A program made the translations under genes and the position numbers. Shown in pieces: positions 44,194 through 53,599 of a stretch of 64,000 nucleotides of DNA (within the stretch, counting starts at the first letter, position 1; each line of letters opens with the position of its first letter). The stretch lies in assembly GCF_000308435.1 (NCBI RefSeq), contig NZ_BAFR01000168.1, positions 1-64,000 on the forward strand, read 5' to 3'. The DNA is from Nocardia araoensis NBRC 100135. Lineage in GTDB: Bacteria; Actinomycetota; Actinomycetes; Mycobacteriales; Mycobacteriaceae. The notes beneath the pieces are model-generated. The model was given only the letters and a program-made list of their open reading frames with translations, made no database searches and was not told where the DNA came from.

Positions 44194-44421
44194 GGGGTCA
44201 GCCTAATCGGGGCGATTCCCGGGCAACTTCCCGGTGTGTGCATATCGCCGTCGGACGCGCAGGCGAATCGGACGAATCCGGCGGATGACGGTCGCATAGC
44301 GGGATCGCGTCCCTCGATCCGATCGAATTCCACCGACGCCGCCACCAGCTCGGAAATCTTGCGCCGAGGCAACCGGCGTGAGTTGGGTCTCACTATTTCA
44401 CCGCCCCTTTAGGCTGAGTCC

Positions 44422-45597
44422 ATGGTCACTGTGGAAGAACTGTTCGCCACCGACGCGCTGCTGTCCGACGACGAGCGCGAGATCCGGGACACCGTCGCCG
44501 CCTTCGCCACTCAGCGACTGCGCCCGTACGTCGCGGACTGGTTCGAGGCGGGCACCTTCCCGGCCCGCGAGCTCGCCCCGGAGCTGGGCGCCCTGGGACT
44601 GCTCGGCATGCATCTGGAGGGGTACGGCTGCGCGGGCATGTCGGCCACCGCTTACGGCCTGGCCTGCCAGGAGCTGGAGGCTGCGGACTCCGGCATCCGC
44701 AGCATGGTCTCGGTCCAGGGTTCGCTGGCGATGACCGCCATCCACAAATACGGTTCGGAGGAACAGAAGCAGCAGTGGCTGCCGGAGCTGGCCGCGGGCC
44801 GCGCGCTCGGCTGTTTCGGACTGACCGAGCCCGACTTCGGCTCGAACCCGGGCGGCATGCGCACCCGGGCGAAGCGCGACGGCGCCGACTGGGTGCTGAG
44901 CGGCTCGAAGATGTGGATCACCAACGGCTCGGTGAGCGATGTCGCGGTGGTGTGGGCGCAGACCGAGGACGAAGGCAAGCAGGTGATCCGCGGGTTCCTG
45001 GTCCCGGCCGGGACGCCCGGCTTCACGACGCGGGAGATGCACCGCAAACTGTCGCTGCGCGCGTCGGTCACCGCGGAGCTGGACCTGGACGAGGTTCGCC
45101 TGCCCGCCGACGCGGTGCTGCCGGGGTCGAGGGGACTGGCCGCGCCGCTGGCCTGCCTGAGCGAGGCGCGCTTCGGCATCGTCTTCGGCGCGCTCGGCGC
45201 GGCGCGCGAGTGCCTGGCGGCCACCATCGAGTACGCACGGACCCGTGCGGTTTTCGACAAGCCACTGGCGGCCTACCAGCTCACCCAGGCCAAGCTGGCC
45301 GACATGGCGCTGGAGTTCGGCAAGGGCCAGCTGCTCGCCCTGCACATCGGACGGCTGAAGGATCGCGGCGCGGTCACTCCGGAGCAGGTGAGCGCGGGCA
45401 AGCTGAACAGCACGCGCGAAGCCATCGCCATCGCTCGCGAGTGCCGAACCATATTGGGCGCCAACGGCATCACGCTCGACTACCCGGTGCTGCGCCATGC
45501 GAACAATCTGGAGTCGGTGCTCACCTACGAAGGCACCGCGGAGGTGCACCAGCTCGTACTCGGCCGGGCGTTGACCGACGCGAACGCTTTCCGCTGA
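44422..45597 (+). CDS. Acyl-CoA dehydrogenase (glutaryl-CoA dehydrogenase-like)
   Basis: FAD-dependent acyl-CoA dehydrogenase, 391 aa. FAD/substrate loop GCFGLTEPDFGSNPGG (about 131-146), WITNGS, and the catalytic Glu in LTYEGTAEVHQLVLGRALT (about 367-385). The YEGTAEVH form and ILGANGITLDYPVLRH match the glutaryl-CoA dehydrogenase branch, which oxidises and decarboxylates glutaryl-CoA in lysine/tryptophan breakdown. Substrate is inferred only from family. Confidence 0.88.
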   Translation: MVTVEELFATDALLSDDEREIRDTVAAFATQRLRPYVADWFEAGTFPARELAPELGALGLLGMHLEGYGCAGMSATAYGLACQELEAADSGIRSMVSVQGSLAMTAIHKYGSEEQKQQWLPELAAGRALGCFGLTEPDFGSNPGGMRTRAKRDGADWVLSGSKMWITNGSVSDVAVVWAQTEDEGKQVIRGFLVPAGTPGFTTREMHRKLSLRASVTAELDLDEVRLPADAVLPGSRGLAAPLACLSEARFGIVFGALGAARECLAATIEYARTRAVFDKPLAAYQLTQAKLADMALEFGKGQLLALHIGRLKDRGAVTPEQVSAGKLNSTREAIAIARECRTILGANGITLDYPVLRHANNLESVLTYEGTAEVHQLVLGRALTDANAFR

Positions 45598-45874
45598 CGA
45601 ACCGTTCGGCGCGCAGACGCGCGGTGAACGCGTTCCCGGCAGAGGCTCCGCCTGGCCCACCCGGCCGCCAACCCGAGGGGCTGGGAACGCGGCGAAAAGG
45701 TGCGGATGAATTGCCGAGTGGCGCGCGCCGACGGCAATACCTCGAGTCCGCCCTCTCAGCGCCGGAAACCGTCGGTGTAACCCAGCGGACGCCGACCGGT
45801 AGGCAATGTGGATCACGGTCTCCGCGAACGGATTCGGGTCTGCGCGAGCCGCGCACGGACACTACTGTCGGTGC

Positions 45875-47491
45875 ATGTCGTCGATCCGCGCCGCCGAGCT
45901 CTACGCGGCACTGTCGCTGACCACCGATCTCGCCACCGGGATGCCGTTCGAGAAAGGGCTGGCCACCTGCCTGGTCGCCACCGACCTGGCCGAGCGGATC
46001 GGGCTGCCGGAAGCCGATCGCCGTGCGGTCTTCCATGCCGCACTGCTCGGCGACCTCGGAGGTACCGGCCGCGCCTCGGAGAACGCGGAGTCGTATGCCG
46101 ACGACATCGCCTTCCAGCGCGCGTGCCACGTGCTCGATCCGGGCGACTCCGCCGTCTTCACCGAGCAGTTGCGCCGATTCGGCGGTTGGGCGCCCGCCGC
46201 CCAATCGGCGCTGCGCAATCGGTTCGTCGCTCGGCTGCGGGCCGGCGCGCCGCGGGCGCTGCGCTCGTCGAACGAGGTCGTCCAGGCGCTCGGCTCGCAG
46301 CTGGGACTGCCGGAAGCGGCCGTTCGCGCGCTGACCGAGGTGGAGGAACGCTGGGACGGACTGGGCGCGCCGAACGGGTTGCGGGGGGAATCCATTTCGC
46401 TCGTGGGCCGCATCGTGCACGTGGCCGAACAGGCGGTGCTCGCGCTCGACGCGGTAGGCGAGGATCTGGCGACCGTCCCTGGCCACGGCGACGCGGATCC
46501 GGTGTCCGCGACCGCCTCGCACCGCACGCCACGCTCCGCTCTGCGCACCGTGGCGAGACGGCAAGGCGTCGTTGTCGACGAGTTGCGGCGCCGAGCCCGC
46601 GGGCACCTCGACCCCGAGCTGGTCGCCGTCTGCGACGCCGATGCCCTCCGAGCGGTGCTCGACGTTCCCGACCTGCTGGCCGCCGTCCTCACAGCGGAGC
46701 CAGGGACGCCGGCTACGCTGCCGGCCGCCGAACTCGACCGCCCCGGCTCGGCGCTGGCCATGGTCGTCGACTTGAAAGGCCGTTACCTGCTGGGGCATTC
46801 GGCGCATGTGGCCGGACTGGCCGATGCCGCGGCAGTGCGGATGGGCGTGCCCGCCGACGAAAGGGCGGCGTTGCGCGCCGCCGCGCTGCTGCACGATCTC
46901 GGCCGGGTCGCGGTGTCCAGCGCGGTCTGGGATCGCCGCGGTCCGTTGGGACCGTGGGACTGGAAACGGGTTCGGCGACAGGGCTATTGGACCGACCGCA
47001 TCTTGCGCCGCTGCCCCGGGCTTGCGCCGCTGGCCGATCTCGCCGCGGGCCACCGGGAACGACTCGACGGCAGCGGCTATCCCCGGGGCAAGCGCGACCT
47101 CGCACCCGGCACCCGATTACTCGCGGCCGCAGACGTTTTCGCGGCCTGCACCGAAGCGCGGCCCTATCGCCCCGCCGCCCGGCCCGAGGAGGCCGCCGCC
47201 CAGCTGGCAGCCGAGGTCGCCGCGGGCCGCCTGGACGGCGACGCCTGTGCCGCCGTCGTCCGGGCCGGCGCGGAGCACACCGTCCCCGCCGCCCACGGCC
47301 TGTCCGAGACCGAGACCGACATCCTCCGGCTGAGCGCACGCGGCCGCTGCGGCCGCGAGATCGCCGCCGAACTGCTGATGTCCGAGCGCACCGTCACCCA
47401 CCATCTGGCCGAAATCCGCGCCAGAACCGGCCACCGCACCCGAGCGGGCGCGGCCGTCTTCGCGATGGCCAACCAGATCCTCCCCGGCTGA
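45875..47491 (+). CDS. HD-GYP-domain protein with C-terminal LuxR HTH
   Basis: 538-aa fusion. The second half contains an HD domain (LLGHSAHVAGLADAAA, ALLHDLGRVAVSS) and the downstream GHRERLDGSGYPRG signature of HD-GYP proteins (about residues 300-410). A degenerate related copy precedes it (VEERWDGLGAPNGLRG near 150). The last ~65 residues are a LuxR/FixJ HTH (LSETETDILRLSARGRCGRE). HD-GYP proteins hydrolyse cyclic-di-GMP or related nucleotides; here output would be transcriptional. Start 45875 is the first ATG with protein-like sequence after it. Confidence 0.75.
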   Translation: MSSIRAAELYAALSLTTDLATGMPFEKGLATCLVATDLAERIGLPEADRRAVFHAALLGDLGGTGRASENAESYADDIAFQRACHVLDPGDSAVFTEQLRRFGGWAPAAQSALRNRFVARLRAGAPRALRSSNEVVQALGSQLGLPEAAVRALTEVEERWDGLGAPNGLRGESISLVGRIVHVAEQAVLALDAVGEDLATVPGHGDADPVSATASHRTPRSALRTVARRQGVVVDELRRRARGHLDPELVAVCDADALRAVLDVPDLLAAVLTAEPGTPATLPAAELDRPGSALAMVVDLKGRYLLGHSAHVAGLADAAAVRMGVPADERAALRAAALLHDLGRVAVSSAVWDRRGPLGPWDWKRVRRQGYWTDRILRRCPGLAPLADLAAGHRERLDGSGYPRGKRDLAPGTRLLAAADVFAACTEARPYRPAARPEEAAAQLAAEVAAGRLDGDACAAVVRAGAEHTVPAAHGLSETETDILRLSARGRCGREIAAELLMSERTVTHHLAEIRARTGHRTRAGAAVFAMANQILPG

Positions 47492-47701
47492 CTCCCGCAC
47501 ACCCTGACGAGCTGCGCGAAGATGTACCGGACGGTCGAAGCCGCGCCTCACACGGAGGCGCGGGCGGCGGCTAGCGCATTGTTACGTCTTGTCATTCAAG
47601 TGCCACGTGGGTGTCACCGGTAGGCCAGCGAAATCGCCCATCATTCAAAGGGACCCGGCATTGGGGCGATGCCTCCACCACCACACCATCGGAGGTGCAC
47701 G

Positions 47702-47779
47702 ATGCACAGTTTGTCGATCGACCGCGGCGCACGGCGGTCAGTTCCGAACGCACTGGGAGCCGGCCATGTTCGTGCGTGA
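47702..47779 (+). CDS. Possible 25-aa leader ORF before the DUF4254 gene
   Basis: CGGAGGTG precedes an ATG at 47702 opening 25 codons (MHSLSIDRGARRSVPN...) that stop at 47777-47779, 14 nt inside the next gene (start 47766). The good ribosome site and overlap suggest translational coupling, but conservation is unknown. Confidence 0.4.
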   Translation: MHSLSIDRGARRSVPNALGAGHVRA

Positions 47780-48245
47780 CCATCTGCCGCGGCGCGCACA
47801 CGGCGTCGCACGGCCGCTGCCGGATCAGCGTGAACTGGTCGCCGCCTTCGGCGGGCACCCGAGCGAGTCCGGCGAAGACCATCCCCTGGTCGGCTGGGCC
47901 GCGACACTGGCCGCGCTGCACCGGCAGCGCCATGCCGATCCGCTGGCCGCCGCCGGGATAGATTGCCGCCGTGCCGAACTGGTGGCCAGGATCGATGCGT
48001 GGGCGGTGGACCAACTGCCCCGCAAGCGTGCGACCGACCATCTGCGCAGCGAATCCATCGGCGCCACGGTGGATCGGATGGCCGCCGCCCACGTCCACGC
48101 CAGCCACCTGCTGCACACCGCCGAGAAAGTGTCCGACGCCCGGGTGCACGCCGCCTGGTACCGGCTGGCGCTGCTGGCCGACGAATGGACCGACCTGATC
48201 ACCGGCGGCGTGCGCGAAACGGCACGCGTCAGGAGACCGGCCTAG
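47766..48245 (+). CDS. DUF4254-family protein
   Basis: 159-aa helical protein of the DUF4254 type common in Nocardia: HPLVGWAATLAALHRQRH, then IDCRRAELVARIDAWAVDQLP, and SIGATVDRMAAAHVHASHLL. No catalytic residues are evident and the function is unknown. GGGAG sits 7 nt upstream of the ATG. It is convergent with cbs. Confidence 0.7.
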   Translation: MFVRDHLPRRAHGVARPLPDQRELVAAFGGHPSESGEDHPLVGWAATLAALHRQRHADPLAAAGIDCRRAELVARIDAWAVDQLPRKRATDHLRSESIGATVDRMAAAHVHASHLLHTAEKVSDARVHAAWYRLALLADEWTDLITGGVRETARVRRPA

Positions 48246-48268
48246 GCGTCCGGCCGGAAGTCGCCGTA

Positions 48269-48301
48269 ACTCGCCGCACCGATCCGTGCGGTACGGCGAG
48301 T
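48269..48301. terminator. Hairpin between DUF4254 gene and cbs
   Basis: ACTCGCCG (48269-48276) pairs with CGGCGAGT (48294-48301); an inner alternative, CCGCAC with GTGCGG, also forms. It sits between convergent genes. Confidence 0.5.
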
Positions 48302-48332
48302 CGGCTGGATCGCCGCTGGAGAGCGGTCGCGT

Positions 48333-49721
48333 CTACTTCCCGATGTTGCCCGTGCTGAGGAAGCCGAGCAGGTCGTGGCGGGTGATCACGCCGACGGGCT
48401 TGCCGTCCTCGACGACCATCAGCGCGTCGGTGTCCGAGAGCGCCTTCGTCGCGGCGGAGATGGGCTCGCCCGAACCGATCAGCGGGAACGACGGACTCAT
48501 GTGCTGGGCCACCGAATCGGTCAGGTTGGCCCGGCCCTCGAAGACCGCCGACAGCAGGTCGCGCTCGGACACGCTGCCCGCGACCTCGCCCGCCATGACG
48601 GGCGGCTCGGCGCCGACCACGGGCATCTGGGAGACGCCGTACTCGCGCAGGATCTCGATCGCGTCGCGCAGCGTCTCCGACGGGTGGGTGTGCACCAGGT
48701 CCGGCAGCTCGCCGGACTTGCCGCGCAGCACGTCGCCGACCAGCGGCTCGACGGTGCCGTCCAGCCGTTCGCGCAGGAAGCCGTAAGAGCTCATCCACTC
48801 GTCGTTGAAGATCTTCGACAGGTAGCCGCGGCCGCCGTCGGGCAGCAGCACCACGACCACCGCGTCCGGATCGCGCCGTGCCACCTCGACGGCCGCGACG
48901 ACCGCCATGCCGCACGAACCGCCGACCAGCAGGCCCTCCTCGCGGGCCAGCCTGCGCGTCATCTCGAAGGAATCCGCGTCGGAGACCGCGATGATCTCGT
49001 CCGGCACGGCGGGGTCGTAGGCCGACGGCCAGAAGTCCTCGCCGACGCCCTCCACCAGGTACGGCCGCCCGGTGCCGCCGGAGTACACCGAACCCTCCGG
49101 ATCGGCGCCGATGATCCGCACCTTCCCGCCGGAGACCTCCTTGAGGTAGCGGCCGGTGCCGGTGATGGTGCCGCCCGTGCCGACACCCGCCACGAAGTGG
49201 GTGACCTTGCCGTCGGTGTCGCGCCAGATCTCCGGGCCGGTGGTCTCGTAGTGGCTTTCCGGGCCGCCCGGGTTGGAGTACTGGTCGGGCTTCCACGCGC
49301 CGTCGATCTCGCGTACCAGGCGGTCGGAGACGCTGTAGTAGCTGTTCGGATGGTCCGGCGGCACGGCGGTCGGGCAGACCACGACGTCGGCGCCGTAGGC
49401 CCGCAGCACGTTGCGCTTGTCCTCGCTGACCTTGTCCGGGCAGACGAACACGCACTTGTAGCCGCGCTGCTGCGCGACCAAGGCGAGGCCGACGCCGGTG
49501 TTGCCGGAGGTGGGCTCGACGATGGTGCCGCCGGGCCGCAGCTTCCCGGACCGCTCGGCGGCGTCGATCATCTTCACCGCGATCCGGTCCTTGGAGCTGC
49601 CGCCCGGGTTCAGGTATTCGATCTTGGCCGCGACCAGCCCCGCGTTCGGTCCCACGACCGAGTTCAACCGGACCAGCGGCGTGTTGCCGATGAGATCCAC
49701 GACATGATCCGCGATGCGCAT
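48333..49721 (-). CDS. cbs: Cystathionine beta-synthase
   Basis: PLP enzyme condensing serine and homocysteine to cystathionine. 462 aa, close to M. tuberculosis Rv1077 (464). PLP lysine in PGGSSKDRI (about residue 44), substrate loop EPTSGNTGVGLAL, phosphate loop VGTGGTITGTGRY, and a C-terminal pair of CBS domains (about 335-460) that likely sense adenosyl ligands. Start 49721 (MRIADHVVDLIG) is the conserved one; in-frame ATGs upstream add residues unlike the family. Confidence 0.95.
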   Translation of the reverse strand: MRIADHVVDLIGNTPLVRLNSVVGPNAGLVAAKIEYLNPGGSSKDRIAVKMIDAAERSGKLRPGGTIVEPTSGNTGVGLALVAQQRGYKCVFVCPDKVSEDKRNVLRAYGADVVVCPTAVPPDHPNSYYSVSDRLVREIDGAWKPDQYSNPGGPESHYETTGPEIWRDTDGKVTHFVAGVGTGGTITGTGRYLKEVSGGKVRIIGADPEGSVYSGGTGRPYLVEGVGEDFWPSAYDPAVPDEIIAVSDADSFEMTRRLAREEGLLVGGSCGMAVVAAVEVARRDPDAVVVVLLPDGGRGYLSKIFNDEWMSSYGFLRERLDGTVEPLVGDVLRGKSGELPDLVHTHPSETLRDAIEILREYGVSQMPVVGAEPPVMAGEVAGSVSERDLLSAVFEGRANLTDSVAQHMSPSFPLIGSGEPISAATKALSDTDALMVVEDGKPVGVITRHDLLGFLSTGNIGK

Positions 49722-49824
49722 GGACCCCATAGTTGCAGACGCACTAACTGTGAGTTCGCGCACGCCGTGCGCAGCGGCCACGGACTACCGGCGAACACGC
49801 GCCCGCGGCCTTAGGATCGCTGCC

Positions 49825-50286
49825 ATGAGGCAGCCGAACATCGCCCGCGCCGCAATGCTTCTGGCCGGATCGGCGGTGGCCCTAGTGGTCGGATCCGGCG
49901 CTCCGGCGGAGGCGGCGACCGTCGAATTCCCGCAGGTGCCGACGCTCGCGCGCGGTGGTCTGTGCTGGACCAGCATCCGCACCTGGGCCGACACCGGCCC
50001 GGAATGGCCGGGGCGCGCCATCCTGAACGTGCGCGCGCTGCCCGTGAGCGGCATCGGCCCTGGCATCTATCCGCTGGCGCCGCTGTGCGAGGTCCGCACC
50101 ACCGTGGCGTGGCGCAACGTCACCACCGGCGCGACGGGCAGCTACGACAACATCGTGGTCACCGGCATCTACGGCAGCATCCAGTACGCGCTGTTCCAGG
50201 ACACCGGCCCCGGCCTCGTGGAAGTCACCATCACCACCGACGCGGCGAGCATCCCCGCTCGCGGCACGTTCGTGGTCCCGGGCTGA
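49825..50286 (+). CDS. Small secreted protein
   Basis: 153 aa with an N-terminal signal peptide (basic start, hydrophobic AAMLLAGSAVALVVGSGAPA, AEA-A cleavage near residue 31). The mature part is beta-rich with two Cys (GGLCWTS and PLCEVRT) that could form a disulfide. It resembles no enzyme I know; similar exported beta-sandwich proteins occur in Nocardia. Divergent from cbs. Confidence 0.7.
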   Translation: MRQPNIARAAMLLAGSAVALVVGSGAPAEAATVEFPQVPTLARGGLCWTSIRTWADTGPEWPGRAILNVRALPVSGIGPGIYPLAPLCEVRTTVAWRNVTTGATGSYDNIVVTGIYGSIQYALFQDTGPGLVEVTITTDAASIPARGTFVVPG

Positions 50287-50395
50287 TCCCTGCGGATCGG
50301 GACGCGCGCATTCGATCCGCTGAAAGCTCGGGCGCGTGGCCGATGCTCCGATGTTCGCCGCTGGTCGACTCGACGGATTCTCGTAAAATTCTGGC

Positions 50396-51283
50396 GTGAG
50401 CGCACCTCAGTTTCGCTGGCGCGCGGCCGCGCTGACCGGGGCCGCGGCCGTAGTCGCCGGCTCCGGCGCCGGGACCGCTTGGTGGGCGACCTACCGCCTG
50501 CTCATGGCGCAGGCGGGCGTAGCGCGTGGAGTGATCGGCCGGGACACTTCGAAGCCACCCGAAGCGGACGGTATCTACACCCCGGGCTGCGCGGAGCCCG
50601 AACCGTGGCGTGCGGGCAAGCATGCCGACCTGCATCTGATGATCTTCGGCGACTCCACCGCGGCGGGCCTCGGCTGCACGGTGGCCGACGAGGTGCCGGG
50701 CGTGCGCCTGGCCCGAGGACTCGCCGAGGCGACCGGGCAGCGGATCCGCCTGAGCACCAAGGCGATCCCCGGCGCCACGTCCAAGGGCCTGGCCGGTCAG
50801 GTGGACGCGATGTTCGTCGCGGGTCCGCCGCCGGATGCCGCGGTCATCCTCATCGGCGCCAACGACGTCACCAAGAAGCATTCGATCCGCGCCTCCGCGC
50901 GCAGGCTCGCCGCTGCGGTTGCCCGGTTGCGCCGTGCCGACGCGGTGGTGGTGGTCGGCACCTGCCCGGATCTCGGCATGGTCGCGGCCATTCCCCAGCC
51001 GCTGCGCACCGTCGTGCAGAACTGGAGCGTGCGGCTGGCCAAGGCGCAACACGTGGCGACGACGGTCGCGGGCGGGCAGCCGGTGCGCATGGGTTACCTG
51101 CTCGCCCCGGAGTTCCGCGCCGCGCCGGAGTTGCTGTTCGCCGCCGACGGTTTCCATCCGTCGGCCGCGGGCTACGAACTGGCCGCCGCGCAATTGCTCC
51201 CGGTGCTGCTGGAGGCACTGGGTGGGACAGGCGCTTTCGGTACTCCGCGACGAGACGTAGATTCGGTACGAACGCGCGAGTAA
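50396..51283 (+). CDS. SGNH/GDSL-family hydrolase
   Basis: 295-aa esterase/lipase of the SGNH fold with an N-terminal hydrophobic anchor or signal (about residues 8-30). Block I FGDSTAAGLG (Ser ~83), block III IGANDV, and block V DGFHPSAAGY giving the Asp/His. It matches the position of Rv1075c, an esterase. GTG start 50396. It lies 41 bp before the thiolase gene in the same direction. Confidence 0.85.
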   Translation: MSAPQFRWRAAALTGAAAVVAGSGAGTAWWATYRLLMAQAGVARGVIGRDTSKPPEADGIYTPGCAEPEPWRAGKHADLHLMIFGDSTAAGLGCTVADEVPGVRLARGLAEATGQRIRLSTKAIPGATSKGLAGQVDAMFVAGPPPDAAVILIGANDVTKKHSIRASARRLAAAVARLRRADAVVVVGTCPDLGMVAAIPQPLRTVVQNWSVRLAKAQHVATTVAGGQPVRMGYLLAPEFRAAPELLFAADGFHPSAAGYELAAAQLLPVLLEALGGTGAFGTPRRDVDSVRTRE

Positions 51284-51324
51284 CAACTCCGGTTCGACAC
51301 AACCGTCCGACCCAAGGAGTCCTC

Positions 51325-52545
51325 ATGCCTGAGGCCGTCATCGTTTCGACCGCACGCTCCCCGATCGGCCGGGCCCGCAAGGGTTCGCTGGTCGACCTGC
51401 GGCCCGACGATCTGACCACGCAGATTGTGCGGGCAGCGCTCGACAAGGTGCCTGCCCTGGACCCCGCTCAGATCGACGACCTGATCCTGGGCTGCGGCTC
51501 GCCGGGCGGTGAGCAGGGCTTCAACATCGCCCGTGTCGTCGCCGTGCAGCTCGGTTACGACTTCGTGCCCGGTACGACGGTGCACCGGTACTGCGCGTCG
51601 TCGCTGCAGTCCACCCGGATGGCCTTCCACGCGATCAAGGCCGGTGAGGGCGATGTGTTCATCTCCGCGGGTGTGGAGACGGTGTCGCGGTATGTGAACG
51701 GCTCGGCCGACAGCTGGCCGAACACACAGAACCCGCTGTTCGCCGAGGCGCAGCAGCGCACCGCGAAGACCGCCGAGGGCGGCGCGGGCATCTGGCACGA
51801 TCCGCGCGAGGACGGCCTGATCCCCGATGTCTACATCGCGATGGGGCAGACCGCCGAGAACGTGGCCACCTCCACCGGCATCACCCGCGAGGACCAGGAC
51901 CGCTGGGGCGTGCGCTCGCAGAACCGCGCCGAAGAAGCGATCAAGAACGGTTTCTTCGAGCGGGAGATCACCCCGGTGACGCTGCCGGACGGCACCGTGG
52001 TCAGCAAGGACGACGGCCCGCGCGCCGGGGTCACCTACGAGGCGGTCTCGGCGCTGAAGCCGGTGTTCCGCCCGGACGGCACCGTCACCGCGGGCAACTG
52101 CTGTCCGCTCAACGACGGCGCCGCCGCTTTGGTGATCATGAGCGACACCAAGGCCAAGGAACTTGGTTTGACGCCGCTGGCGCGGATCGTGTCCACCGGC
52201 GTGTCCGGCCTGTCGCCGGAAATCATGGGCCTGGGCCCGATCGAGGCGTGCAAGCGGGCGCTGGCGCTGGCGGGCAAGACCATCGACGACATCGATCTCG
52301 TCGAGATCAACGAGGCGTTCGCGGTGCAGGTGCTCGGCTCGGCCAGGGAGCTGAAGATCGATGAGGACAAGCTGAACGTCTCCGGCGGCGCGATCGCGCT
52401 CGGCCACCCGTTCGGCATGACCGGCGCCCGGATCACCACCACGCTGATCAACAACCTGCAGACCCACGACAAGCAGTTCGGTCTGGAGACCATGTGCGTC
52501 GGCGGCGGCCAGGGCATGGCGATGGTCATCGAGCGTTTGAGCTGA
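51325..52545 (+). CDS. Acetyl-CoA C-acetyltransferase (thiolase)
   Basis: 406-aa thiolase. The acyl-enzyme Cys is in HRYCASSLQS (about residue 91), the His in ALGHPFGMTGAR, and the second Cys in ETMCVGGGQG. AAGGAG precedes the ATG. It corresponds in position to M. tuberculosis fadA3 (Rv1074c); role in fatty-acid beta-oxidation or acetoacetyl-CoA formation. A perfect palindromic terminator follows. Confidence 0.93.
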   Translation: MPEAVIVSTARSPIGRARKGSLVDLRPDDLTTQIVRAALDKVPALDPAQIDDLILGCGSPGGEQGFNIARVVAVQLGYDFVPGTTVHRYCASSLQSTRMAFHAIKAGEGDVFISAGVETVSRYVNGSADSWPNTQNPLFAEAQQRTAKTAEGGAGIWHDPREDGLIPDVYIAMGQTAENVATSTGITREDQDRWGVRSQNRAEEAIKNGFFEREITPVTLPDGTVVSKDDGPRAGVTYEAVSALKPVFRPDGTVTAGNCCPLNDGAAALVIMSDTKAKELGLTPLARIVSTGVSGLSPEIMGLGPIEACKRALALAGKTIDDIDLVEINEAFAVQVLGSARELKIDEDKLNVSGGAIALGHPFGMTGARITTTLINNLQTHDKQFGLETMCVGGGQGMAMVIERLS

Positions 52546-52553
52546 CCCGCAGA

Positions 52554-52593
52554 CGAAAGGGCGGTCGCCGGATATCCGGCGACCGCCCTTTCG
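52554..52593. terminator. Perfect 40-bp palindromic terminator
   Basis: Two exact 20-nt arms without spacer (CGAAAGGGCGGTCGCCGGAT and its complement) lie between the convergent thiolase and Bax-inhibitor genes, with AAA/TTT at the ends; a bidirectional terminator. Confidence 0.85.
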
Positions 52594-52601
52594 CGTATCG
52601 A

Positions 52602-53465
52602 CTAGTCGTTCTGGAAATAGCTCAGCAGCCGCAGGATCTCCACGTACAGCCAGACCAGGGTGACGGTGAGGCCGAGGGCGACGCCCCAGGCCGCCCGCTC
52701 AGGAGCCTGCGCGCGGATCAGCTGATCGGCGGCGTCGAAGTCGAGCAGGAAGCTGAACGCGGCGATGGCGATGACCACCAGGCTGAACACGATGGCGAGC
52801 GGTCCGCCGTCGCGCAGGCCGAGGCCGCCGTCGATGAAGAAGCTCGCGACCAGGTTGCCCAGCATCAGCACCAGGATGCCGATCATGGCGCCGACGATGA
52901 TCCTGGTGAATCGCGGCGTCACGCGGATGGCGCCGGTCTTGTAGACCACCAGCATGCCCGCGAAGACACCGAAGGTGCCGAGCACCGCCTGTCCGATCAG
53001 CGCGCTACCGCCGACCCCGCCGAACTCGATATTGGTGAACATGAACGACAGCGCGCCGAGGAAGAGGCCCTCGGCGACGGCGTAGGACAACACGATCGCG
53101 GGGTTGTCCATCTTGTTCGCGAAGGTCGCGATCAGCACGAGTACCAGGCCGACCAGGCCGCCGCCGATCACGAACAGCGGGGCGAGCGAGGTGTTCGCGT
53201 TGGTGAGGCCGTAGGAGATGATCGCCGACAGGGCGAGCACCGCGAGGGTGATGCCCGTCTTCGTCACCACGTCGTCGATGGTCATCGAGCGCGTGGTGGG
53301 GGGAGCCTGCTGGTAGGGCTGGGGGTACTGGCCGTACTGCTGCGGGTGCTGGCCGTACTGGTTGCCGAACTGGCCCGCGGAGGTCACGCCGGAACCGAAG
53401 CTGGCGTATCCACCGCCCTCCTGCCTTGGCAGGTTCCTGAAAACCGGATTGCTCGTGGTACGCAT
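52602..53465 (-). CDS. Bax inhibitor-1/YccA-family membrane protein
   Basis: 287 aa. A Gln/Tyr/Gly/Pro-rich cytoplasmic N-terminus (about residues 20-58, repeated GQ, YGQ and PQ units) precedes seven hydrophobic segments. The C-terminal membrane segments (FSFLLDFDAADQLI, WLYVEILRLLSYF) match the BI-1-like YccA branch, whose members behave as pH-sensitive calcium leak channels. Start 53465 is the first ATG of the low-complexity tail. Confidence 0.85.
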   Translation of the reverse strand: MRTTSNPVFRNLPRQEGGGYASFGSGVTSAGQFGNQYGQHPQQYGQYPQPYQQAPPTTRSMTIDDVVTKTGITLAVLALSAIISYGLTNANTSLAPLFVIGGGLVGLVLVLIATFANKMDNPAIVLSYAVAEGLFLGALSFMFTNIEFGGVGGSALIGQAVLGTFGVFAGMLVVYKTGAIRVTPRFTRIIVGAMIGILVLMLGNLVASFFIDGGLGLRDGGPLAIVFSLVVIAIAAFSFLLDFDAADQLIRAQAPERAAWGVALGLTVTLVWLYVEILRLLSYFQND

Positions 53466-53599
53466 GTGAACGGCGTCCCTTTCTGGAGTCGTTGCCGCTG
53501 TTCATCGAGTTGGTTCACTCGATATCCAACTGCCATGTCCAACGTTTGTCATCCGTCGCGAGTTCCCGGGGAGTCGCGGAGAGCCGGACAATTCGGACT

